From contig JAEUJT010000212.1 of NCBI GenBank assembly GCA_016793525.1, positions 1-5,290 of the forward strand: a DNA stretch of 5,290 nt. Reading direction: 5' to 3'. The DNA is from Archangium sp. (GTDB lineage: Bacteria; Myxococcota; Myxococcia; Myxococcales; Myxococcaceae). Of this stretch, positions 1 through 5,290 are shown piece by piece. The notes beneath the pieces were generated by a model, which saw only the letters and a list, made by a program, of their open reading frames with translations, made no database searches and was not told the DNA's origin. How positions within the stretch are numbered: position 1 is the stretch's first letter; each line of letters starts with the position of its first letter. The position numbers and the translations under genes are program-made.

Positions 1-182
1 CCTGGCACGCACTGGCCGGTCGAACACCACGCGCCGTCTGCACAGTCACTGTCTCGGCTACAGGCAAAGGTCGCCCGCGCGACGCCAAGGTCTCCAATCG
101 AACAGGCGCCGACTCCGAGCCCGACCAGGGCGATACATGCCACCTTCAGCTGAAGTGGAAGACGGCGAGACACGGCAATCAC
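1..182 (-). CDS. Cys-rich lipoprotein, N-terminal part (runs off left edge)
   Basis: This open frame continues past the left edge; 60 residues are visible. The proposed GTG start at 182-180 gives a basic n-region (Arg6, Arg7, Lys13), a hydrophobic stretch VACIALVGLGVGA (residues 14-26), and Cys27 in a V-G-A-C lipobox, so a signal peptidase II lipoprotein is predicted. Residue +2 is Ser, not Asp, which in proteobacteria favours the outer membrane. After a short linker come Cys41, Cys47, Cys53 and Cys58 in a C-x5-C-x5-C-x4-C-V-P pattern, probably disulfide-bonded. Short Cys modules of this kind, with D-x-D-C and G-x-C-V-P, are common in secreted myxobacterial proteins (family knowledge from memory). 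The start is uncertain: the frame stays open upstream and no Shine-Dalgarno sequence is well placed. Codon use is less G/C-biased at third positions than in the arg genes. It lies 108 bp after argF on the same strand. A functional link to arginine is not suggested, and the function is unknown. Confidence 0.72.
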   Translation of the reverse strand, partial: MIAVSRRLPLQLKVACIALVGLGVGACSIGDLGVARATFACSRDSDCADGAWCSTGQCVP

Positions 183-290
183 GGAGCTTGCCCGACTTTC
201 GTCGAGCCTCCATGGTCGAGCGCGCGTGAGACGTTGGCGCTCATCGCCCAGCGAGTTCGTCAGCGCACCTCGTAGATCGACTTGCGCGCG

Positions 291-1205
291 TCAGCTCCGG
301 TCGGCCTGCACCATGGTCTCGAGCAGCGCCTTCTGCACGTGGAGCCGATTTTCCGCCTCGTCCCACACCGCGCTCTGGGGGCCGTCGATGACGTCGGCGG
401 AGACTTCTTCACCGCGGTGTGCCGGCAGGCAGTGCAGGAAAATCGCCTTTGGCGCAGCCAGCTTCATCAGCGCTCCATCGACCTGGAACCCGCCGAGGTC
501 GGTGAGGCGCTTCGCCGATTCTGCCTCTTGGCCCATCGAGGTCCACACATCGGTGATGACCACGTCAGCGCCCTTCACCGCTTCTTTCACGTCGTGTGTG
601 CACACCACGTGTTTCGGCGAGAGCGCCACCACGTCGTCAGCCGGGTGGTAGCCCTTCGGTGACGCGAGGCGCAGGCGGTAGTCGAAGAGGCTCGCGGCCT
701 CGGCGAAGCTGCGGCCCATGTTGCTGGCGGTGTCGCCCACGAAGGCCAGCGTCTTCCCCGCGACAGTGCCGAGCTTCTCTTCGATGGTGAACAGGTCGGT
801 GAGAATCTGCACCGGGTGCCCGCCGTCCGTGAGGCCGTTGATGACTGGCGCGTCGCAGTGCTTCGCGAATTCTTCGATGCGCGAGTCAGCGAAGGTGCGC
901 ATCATCACCACGTCGCAGTAGCGGCCGGTGACGCGGGCGGTGTCGGCCAGGGGCTCTCCGCGCGACATCTGGCTGTTGCTCGTCGACAGGTCGATGCAGC
1001 TGCCGCCGAGCTGCATCATCGCCGCCTCGAAGGACAAGCGCGTGCGCGTCGACGCCTTCTCGAAGATGAGCACGAGGGTGCGCCCGGCCATGGTGTTCAC
1101 CACGCGGTGGTGGCGGCGCGCGTCTTTCAGCACCGCGGCCCGGTGGAAAAGCGCCTTCAGCTCGTCGAGGCCCAGGTCTCGGATTTTCAGGAAGTCGCGC
1201 TTCAC
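291..1205 (-). CDS. argF: ornithine carbamoyltransferase
   Basis: This cytoplasmic enzyme makes citrulline from ornithine and carbamoyl phosphate. At 304 residues it is full length for the family. The N-terminal carbamoyl-phosphate domain has S-T-R-T-R at residues 52-56 and H-P-V-Q at 130-133. The C-terminal ornithine domain has D-V-W-T-S-M-G at 219-225 and H-C-L-P-A at 258-262. The S-M-G loop points to ornithine and argues against the acetylornithine or succinylornithine carbamoyltransferases. The N-loop usually reads G-D-(G)-N-N; here it is G-D-T-A-S-N-M (157-163), with one of the two Asn replaced by Ser. The start is GTG at 1205-1203, overlapping the argH stop by 4 bp (GTGA), with an AAGAGG ribosome site 7 nt upstream. 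It appears to be the last gene of the arg operon. No T-run terminator follows it. Confidence 0.96.
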   Translation of the reverse strand: MKRDFLKIRDLGLDELKALFHRAAVLKDARRHHRVVNTMAGRTLVLIFEKASTRTRLSFEAAMMQLGGSCIDLSTSNSQMSRGEPLADTARVTGRYCDVVMMRTFADSRIEEFAKHCDAPVINGLTDGGHPVQILTDLFTIEEKLGTVAGKTLAFVGDTASNMGRSFAEAASLFDYRLRLASPKGYHPADDVVALSPKHVVCTHDVKEAVKGADVVITDVWTSMGQEAESAKRLTDLGGFQVDGALMKLAAPKAIFLHCLPAHRGEEVSADVIDGPQSAVWDEAENRLHVQKALLETMVQADRS

Positions 1206-2647
1206 AGGACAGCCTCTTTCAGTGACGTGAACAGCGAGTCGAGCGTGGGAACGGTGCCCGCGCGCGCCGAGATGGCGGTGGAGCGCTCGGTGAGGGCGAC
1301 GAGCTGGCGGTCGACCGATTCGGGGCCAGTGCTGCCTTCGCTCCGCTTGCGCGCGATGGCGCCGGTGGGCTCGAGCACCGCCAGCGTCTGCGCGTCGAGC
1401 GCCGCGTCGATGGACTGCGCGAGCTCGAGGGGTGCCTTGGTCAGAGGGAGCCCGCGCTCCTGGCAGCGACGAACGAGGCTGCCCACCACCTGGTACGCCT
1501 TGCGGAACGGCATGCCCTTCTTCACCAGCGCCTCCGCCAGGTCGGTGGCCTGCGTGAAGCCCTCGTCGACGCCCGCTCGGCAGCGTGCCGCATCGAACGT
1601 CACCCGCGGGAGCGCCAGGCGCAGCATCGCCACCGCCCCGTGGAGCATCGGCGCCGTCTCCAGCAGCGGCGCGCGGTCTTCTTGCAGGTCTCGGTTGTAG
1701 CCGCCGGGCAGGCCCTTCACCGTGGTGAGTAGGCCCACCAAGTTACCGATGGCGCGGCCGCTCTTTCCGCGGAGCAGCTCGAACACGTCGGGGTTGCGCT
1801 TCTGCGGCATCATCGACGAGCCCATGGAGATGTCGCCCGAAAGCGAGGCGAAGCCGAACTCGCTGGTGGTGAAGTCGATGAAGTCGGTCGACAGCCGGCT
1901 CGCGTGTACGAAGAAGCGCGCGGTGGCGTAGGTGTAGTCGAGCGCGAAGTCGCGCTCTCCCACAGTGTCGAGCCCGTTGAGCGTCATCGAGGAGAAGCCG
2001 AGCAGCGTGCGCGTCGTCTCGCGGTCGATGTTGAGCGACGAGCCGCTGATGGCACCCACGCCGAGGGCGAGAACATCTGCCTGCTCGAGCGCAAACGTGA
2101 AGGCCTGCAGGTCGCGGAGAAACGCCGCGCCGTACGACGCGAGCCAGTACGCGAGGGAGATGGGCTGGGCGCGCTGCCGGTGGGTGTAGCTCGGCAAGAT
2201 GATGTGTTTGTCGGCGCGGGCGCGGGCCACGAGCTCGTGGATAAACGCGGTGAGCTCGGTGACGGCCTTGGCGCACGCGGCGCGCACGTGGAGGCGCAGG
2301 TCGGTGGCCACCTGGTCGTTGCGCGAACGCGCGGAGTGAAGCAGCGCCGCCGGAGCGCCGATGGTGCGGTTGAGCTCGACCTCGACCGCCATGTGCACGT
2401 CTTCTTCGTCGGGCAGCACCAGCGTGCCGGCCACGTCGCGGTTCCAGAGCGCAACCAACCCGTCACGAATGGTGCGGGCGTCGGCCGCGGGGATGACGCC
2501 CTGTCGTCCCAACATCGTGACGTGCGCCATGGAGCCGAGCAGGTCTTCGCGCAGCAGCCGCTTGTCGAGCTCGAGCGAGCTGGAAAACGCCAACACCTCG
2601 GGCAACAGGCCAGTGCCACCAGCCGCTTCGGTCTTCGCCAACGTCAT
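1202..2647 (-). CDS. argH: argininosuccinate lyase
   Basis: This enzyme catalyses the last step of arginine synthesis, cleaving argininosuccinate to arginine and fumarate. It belongs to the fumarase/aspartase superfamily and acts as a cytoplasmic tetramer. With the start chosen here it has 481 residues. Visible motifs are H-S-A-R-S-R-N-D-Q (104-112), Y-T-H-R-Q-R-A-Q-P (154-162) with the active-site His156, the superfamily signature G-S-S-M-M-P-Q-K-R-N-P-D (276-287) carrying the catalytic serine, and Y-N-R-D-L-Q-E-D-R (317-325). A GTG at 2668 would add 7 residues, but the ATG at 2647 is better: it forms an ATGA overlap with the argR stop and has AAAGGA 8 nt upstream. The usual N-terminal L-W-G-G-R-F is absent, replaced by a stretch around L-L-P-E-V-L-A-F, while Ser24 and Asp28, equivalent to substrate-binding residues of the family, remain. 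The usual Leu after Y-T-H is Arg157. I expect activity to be retained. Confidence 0.95.
   Translation of the reverse strand: MTLAKTEAAGGTGLLPEVLAFSSSLELDKRLLREDLLGSMAHVTMLGRQGVIPAADARTIRDGLVALWNRDVAGTLVLPDEEDVHMAVEVELNRTIGAPAALLHSARSRNDQVATDLRLHVRAACAKAVTELTAFIHELVARARADKHIILPSYTHRQRAQPISLAYWLASYGAAFLRDLQAFTFALEQADVLALGVGAISGSSLNIDRETTRTLLGFSSMTLNGLDTVGERDFALDYTYATARFFVHASRLSTDFIDFTTSEFGFASLSGDISMGSSMMPQKRNPDVFELLRGKSGRAIGNLVGLLTTVKGLPGGYNRDLQEDRAPLLETAPMLHGAVAMLRLALPRVTFDAARCRAGVDEGFTQATDLAEALVKKGMPFRKAYQVVGSLVRRCQERGLPLTKAPLELAQSIDAALDAQTLAVLEPTGAIARKRSEGSTGPESVDRQLVALTERSTAISARAGTVPTLDSLFTSLKEAVL
1213..1218 (-). promoter_or_regulatory. ribosome binding site of argF
   Basis: On the minus strand AAGAGG lies 7 nt before the GTG start at 1205, inside the final codons of argH. 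It supports the GTG as the true start despite the overlap, and it suggests that argF can recruit ribosomes itself as well as by coupling to argH translation. Confidence 0.75.
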
Positions 2648-3120
2648 ACGCTGAGTCCTTTCAACCACAGGCCGTGCAGCTCGCGCTTCAGCCGCGCCGG
2701 CTTGATGCCTTTTGCTGGAACCACCACCACCGTGTCGTCACCTGCCACCGAGCCCAGCACGCTGGGGTGTCGCGCGCCGTCGATGGCCGCTGCAACGACG
2801 GAGGCCGCTGCAGGGCGCGTTCGAATCACCACCATCGCGTCGCCGTCGTCGACCATCGTCACCAGGTGGCCCACGCTGCGGAGCGCGTCGTCGCCGGCGG
2901 AGAGCGGTGTGTCTTCGAGCTCGTACACCGTGCCCACGCCGGGCAGCGTCGCGCGGCGCGCTTTCAACTTCGTCAGGTCGCGGCTCACCGTAGCCTGCGT
3001 CACCTCGACGCCTTGCCGTTTGAGCAACACGCCCAATTCTTCCTGCGTGCCGACGCGGTTGGTCAGCAGCAGTTTGCGAATGAGCGCCCGGCGCTCGCGG
3101 TGAGTCAGCGCCTCAGCCAT
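2644..3120 (-). CDS. argR: arginine repressor ArgR
   Basis: This is a DNA-binding regulator of the ArgR/AhrC family; members form hexamers, bind arginine as corepressor and bind ARG boxes. At 158 residues it has the normal length. The N-terminal winged helix-turn-helix domain covers about residues 6-70, with the recognition-helix motif T-Q-A-T-V-S-R-D at 41-48. The C-terminal oligomerisation and arginine-binding domain covers about 82-157, with T-R-P-A-A-A at 101-106 and G-S-V-A-G-D-D-T at 123-130; Asp128 and Asp129 are the usual arginine contacts. ATG at 3120 is the only reasonable start, because a TGA lies in frame two codons upstream. The start lies inside the end of argJB (8 bp overlap), with only a poor Shine-Dalgarno sequence (GGTGA 3 nt away), so translation is probably coupled to argJB. 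Its place inside the operon implies autoregulation together with the biosynthetic genes. No ARG box was found in the window. Confidence 0.94.
   Translation of the reverse strand: MAEALTHRERRALIRKLLLTNRVGTQEELGVLLKRQGVEVTQATVSRDLTKLKARRATLPGVGTVYELEDTPLSAGDDALRSVGHLVTMVDDGDAMVVIRTRPAAASVVAAAIDGARHPSVLGSVAGDDTVVVVPAKGIKPARLKRELHGLWLKGLSV
2656..2661 (-). promoter_or_regulatory. ribosome binding site deciding the argH start
   Basis: AAAGGA on the minus strand, within the 3' end of argR, is 8 nt before the ATG at 2647. The alternative GTG start at 2668 lies upstream of this site, so the site could not serve it. Together with the ATGA overlap this favours the ATG start of argH. Confidence 0.8.
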
Positions 3121-5182
3121 GCGTCACCAGCGAGCCGATGCCTTGGTCGGTGAAGAACTCGGCGATGATGGAGTGCGGCGTGCGTGCGTCGATGACGTGC
3201 ACGCGTTCGACTCCGCGCTCGAGGGCGGAGATGGCGCAGCGGGCCTTGCGGCTCAGGTTGCGGCCGAACGCGTTGGCCTCGAGCTTTTGGCGGAGCGACG
3301 TGGTGGTGAGCTGAGCCAACAGCTCGTCGTCTTGTACGAAGCCGGGCACACCCACGAGGTACACGAGCTTCGAGGCCTGCGCGGCGACGGCGAGCTCCGA
3401 GGCCACCTGGTCGGGCTCGAGCGGCAGCGTGGTGCCGTCGTCGAGGAAGCCGACCGGCGACACCACCGGCACGTAGTTGCGCTGGAGAAACATCTCCAAC
3501 ACGTCGCGGTTGATGGCGGTGACCTCTCCGCGGTCGTCGTCGGCGCGGCGGGCTTTGAGAAACGAAGCGTCCATCCCCGAGATGCCGATGGCCTGCGTGC
3601 CGTTGCGGTTGAGCAAGGTGACGAGCTCGGTGTTGGTCTGCCCGCTGAGCATCATCTCGTGTGAGCGCGCGTCGCCCTTCGAGGCGCCTTCGGGGCTCTC
3701 GCCGTGCACGATGATGGGCACCATGCCGACCGCGCGAAGGAGGCCCACGTCTTCAGCGATGGAGGCCCGCAGCGAGTCTTTGCTCATCGCGTGACGGCCG
3801 ACCTTCAAGATGACGCGCTTGTTGGCGAAGCGGCTGATGTACGTGAGCGCCTGGGTGACGAGGTTGACCTTGAACTTCGGCGAGTAGTTCGCGAGCCGGT
3901 CGTCTTTCACCACGCTGCCGTCGGGAGAAGGCACGAGCAGCGACGAGTAGTCGGCGTTGATTTTGACGTAGTCGTACGACAGGTCGCAGCCCCACGCGGT
4001 GGAGGTCGCGTCGCCGGCGCGGACATCGACGAGCACCACAATCTCCGGAGCCCGCATGCGCGCACGGAGCCGGCCATGGCCGTGGAGCGACGGGCCTTCG
4101 TTGGCGCCGTTCTGGCTCACTTCGTCGGGCGCGGAGATGGGCTCGAGCGTCGGCTTGGCGTCGTAGACGACGATGTCTTGCACCACGACCTTCGCGCGGG
4201 TGGGGTCGACCGCGTATTGCTTTGCTCCGCAGCGGGCGCCGATGGAGGCGAGAATTCGGCCCCAGTTCGGGTCGGCTCCGAAGATGGCCGCCTTCACCAG
4301 GGTGGATCCAGCGACGGACTTCGCCAGGTCGGTGGCGATTTCTCGCGTCGGCGCACCTGACACTGTCACCTCGAGCAACCGGGTCGCGCCTTCTCCGTCT
4401 TTGGCGATTTCTTTCGTCAACTCGATGCAGATGTCTTTCACCTTCGCGGCGAAGAGCTCGTATTCGGGGCCGACGTCGACGATCTCCGGGTTGCCGAGCG
4501 CGCCGTTGGCCAACGCGATGACCGCGTCGTTGGTGCTGGTCTCGTTGTCGATGGTGAGGTTGTTGAAGCTGCCGTCCATCGCTTCGCGGAGCACGCGCTG
4601 GAGCATCGCGGGCGAAATCGCCACGTCGGTGCAGATGATGCCGATGGTCGACGCGAGCTGGGGGGCAATCATGCCCGAGCCTTTGCACATCGCGGTGATG
4701 CGACCCTCTTTGCGGCCGAAGCGCACCGAGCGCGACGCGACCTTGATGTGCGTGTCGGTGGTGAGAATCGCCTCGGCGGCGCTCTCCGGACCGACCTTGA
4801 GCTGCGCCTTCAACGTGGGGAGCGCGGCAATGATTTTCGCTTTGGGGAGCCGCTGGCCGATGACGCCGGTCGACGCCATCAACACCGCTGAGGCCGGCAC
4901 GTCGAGCACCGCGGCCGTCGCGGCGCAGAGCTCGGTGACGTCGGTTTCACCCTCCGCTCCGGTGAGCGCGTTGGCGTTGCCGGAGTTGATGAGAATCGCG
5001 CGAATGCCCGTGGCGGGGAGCCGGCGCGCGCAGTCGACCACCGGGGCGGCCCGCGCGGCGTTCATCGTCAGCACCGCGGCAGCGTTGCAGGGCTTCTCGC
5101 TCGTGATGAGCGCCAGGTCTTTCTTGAACGGCTTGATGCCGGCATGCAGGCCCGAAAAGGTGAAACCACGCGCGACGGGCAT
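3113..5182 (-). CDS. argJB: fused ornithine acetyltransferase (ArgJ) - N-acetylglutamate kinase-like (ArgB) protein
   Basis: One uninterrupted 689-residue frame joins two arginine enzymes. ArgJ (residues 1-414) moves the acetyl group from N-acetylornithine to glutamate. It shows M-A-S-T-G at 102-106 (oxyanion Thr105-Gly106), K-G-S-G-M-I-A-P-Q-L-A-S at 167-178, D-G-E-G-A-T at 262-267 (Glu264), A-D-P-N-W-G-R at 303-309 and the terminal motif I-N-A-D-Y-S-S at 408-414. The spacing Thr105-Lys167-residue 178 equals that recalled for M. tuberculosis ArgJ (127-189-200). Position 178, where self-cleavage normally creates an N-terminal Thr nucleophile, is Ser. Cleavage at Ala177/Ser178 would leave the ArgJ beta subunit fused to ArgB. 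A linker of about 22 residues leads to an amino-acid-kinase domain (about 437-685) whose substrate loops are abnormal; it is described as a separate feature. ATG at 5182 is 3 nt after the argC stop, with GAGGG 10 nt upstream, and its beginning matches the usual ArgJ N terminus. No internal start with a ribosome site was seen near the junction, so a true fusion is likely. Confidence 0.93.
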   Translation of the reverse strand: MPVARGFTFSGLHAGIKPFKKDLALITSEKPCNAAAVLTMNAARAAPVVDCARRLPATGIRAILINSGNANALTGAEGETDVTELCAATAAVLDVPASAVLMASTGVIGQRLPKAKIIAALPTLKAQLKVGPESAAEAILTTDTHIKVASRSVRFGRKEGRITAMCKGSGMIAPQLASTIGIICTDVAISPAMLQRVLREAMDGSFNNLTIDNETSTNDAVIALANGALGNPEIVDVGPEYELFAAKVKDICIELTKEIAKDGEGATRLLEVTVSGAPTREIATDLAKSVAGSTLVKAAIFGADPNWGRILASIGARCGAKQYAVDPTRAKVVVQDIVVYDAKPTLEPISAPDEVSQNGANEGPSLHGHGRLRARMRAPEIVVLVDVRAGDATSTAWGCDLSYDYVKINADYSSLLVPSPDGSVVKDDRLANYSPKFKVNLVTQALTYISRFANKRVILKVGRHAMSKDSLRASIAEDVGLLRAVGMVPIIVHGESPEGASKGDARSHEMMLSGQTNTELVTLLNRNGTQAIGISGMDASFLKARRADDDRGEVTAINRDVLEMFLQRNYVPVVSPVGFLDDGTTLPLEPDQVASELAVAAQASKLVYLVGVPGFVQDDELLAQLTTTSLRQKLEANAFGRNLSRKARCAISALERGVERVHVIDARTPHSIIAEFFTDQGIGSLVTHG
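3116..3874 (-). other. divergent ArgB (amino-acid kinase) domain of the fusion
   Basis: Residues 437-689 of the ArgJ-ArgB protein. The N-helix (A-L-T-Y-I-S-R-F), first strand (V-I-L-K) and C terminus (P-H-S-I-I-A-E-F-F-T-D-Q-G-I-G) identify it as N-acetylglutamate kinase-like. Kept features are Lys460, Asp591 and Lys646, at the positions of the two catalytic lysines and the organising aspartate of this family. Altered features are the first loop, usually K-x-G-G, which is K-V-G-R (460-463); the second loop, usually H-G-G-G-P, which is H-G-E-S-P (493-497); the usual N-x-N-A-D, which is P-L-E-P-D (587-591); the usual T-D-V-x-G, which is V-G-V-P-G; and G-G-M-x-x-K, which is G-R-N-L-S-R-K (640-646). 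From H-G-E-S-P to T-E-L-V the domain is about 19 residues shorter than a typical kinase (aligned by eye to remembered T. maritima ArgB), removing the G-x-R-V-T-D segment that binds N-acetylglutamate. Kinase activity is therefore doubtful but not excluded. Confidence 0.85.
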
Positions 5183-5185
5183 GTC

Positions 5186-5290
<105 letters not shown>

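Noticed and set aside
207..213. GGAGG near an ATG at 213 on the minus strand as the lipoprotein start
   Set aside because: The GGAGG lies just after that ATG rather than before it, and the ATG is in a different frame, which lacks a signal peptide. No start codon sits 5-10 nt after GGAGG in the lipoprotein frame.
236..248. Small GC hairpin (GGCG-ctcat-CGCC) after argF as a terminator
   Set aside because: The stem has only four base pairs and no T-run follows it on the minus strand, so it does not meet the pattern of an intrinsic terminator.
816..1700. Plus-strand open frame of 294 codons opposite argF and argH
   Set aside because: It covers the overlap of two certain genes on the other strand and has no protein-like features or ribosome site.
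2648..2668. GTG start at 2668 for argH, adding seven residues
   Set aside because: The ribosome site AAAGGA lies downstream of this GTG and is well placed for the ATG at 2647, which also gives the typical ATGA overlap with argR.
1904..3103. Plus-strand open frame of 399 codons opposite argH and argR
   Set aside because: It spans two well-supported minus-strand genes and their junction, and its product is low-complexity, rich in Arg, Gly, Val and His, as expected of an antisense shadow.
3908..3943. Internal GTG codons at the ArgJ/ArgB junction as separate argB starts
   Set aside because: Val416, Val424 and Val425 are GTG codons, but none has a Shine-Dalgarno-like sequence upstream, so separate translation of the ArgB domain is unsupported.

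Overview
The window is GC-rich DNA with strong G/C preference at third codon positions, and almost all of it is an arginine biosynthesis operon on the minus strand. Transcription runs from right to left: argC (only its last 34 codons are in the window), an argJ-argB fusion, argR, argH and argF. A second minus-strand gene, a Cys-rich lipoprotein cut off by the left edge, follows argF after 108 bp. The GC-rich coding and the lipoprotein's 'C-x5-C-x5-C-x4-C-V-P' pattern after a lipobox suggest a myxobacterium (Myxococcota). That placement is an inference at moderate confidence.

The operon is very tightly packed. The argC stop is 3 nt from the argJB start. argJB overlaps argR by 8 bp, argR overlaps argH by 4 bp (ATGA), and argH overlaps argF by 4 bp (GTGA). 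This indicates one transcript with coupled translation. The enzymes cover acetylglutamate phosphorylation (ArgB domain), its reduction (ArgC), acetyl transfer from acetylornithine to glutamate (ArgJ), citrulline synthesis (ArgF) and argininosuccinate cleavage (ArgH). ArgR is the likely arginine-sensing regulator. argD and argG are not in the window. The operon promoter and any ARG box should lie upstream of argC, beyond the right edge.

The most unusual item is the 689-residue ArgJ-ArgB protein. Its ArgJ half looks intact, but the autocleavage nucleophile position holds Ser instead of the usual Thr. Its ArgB half keeps the two catalytic lysines and the elements tied to arginine binding, yet has altered both glycine-rich loops and lost the stretch that normally carries the N-acetylglutamate-binding 'G-x-R-V-T-D' motif. 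It may be a divergent kinase or a former kinase kept as an arginine sensor or scaffold. ArgH also lacks the usual N-terminal 'LWGGRF' element.

Positions 183-290, between argF and the lipoprotein gene, hold no gene, convincing terminator or promoter that I can recognise. No RNA genes, mobile elements, CRISPR arrays or notable repeats were seen.
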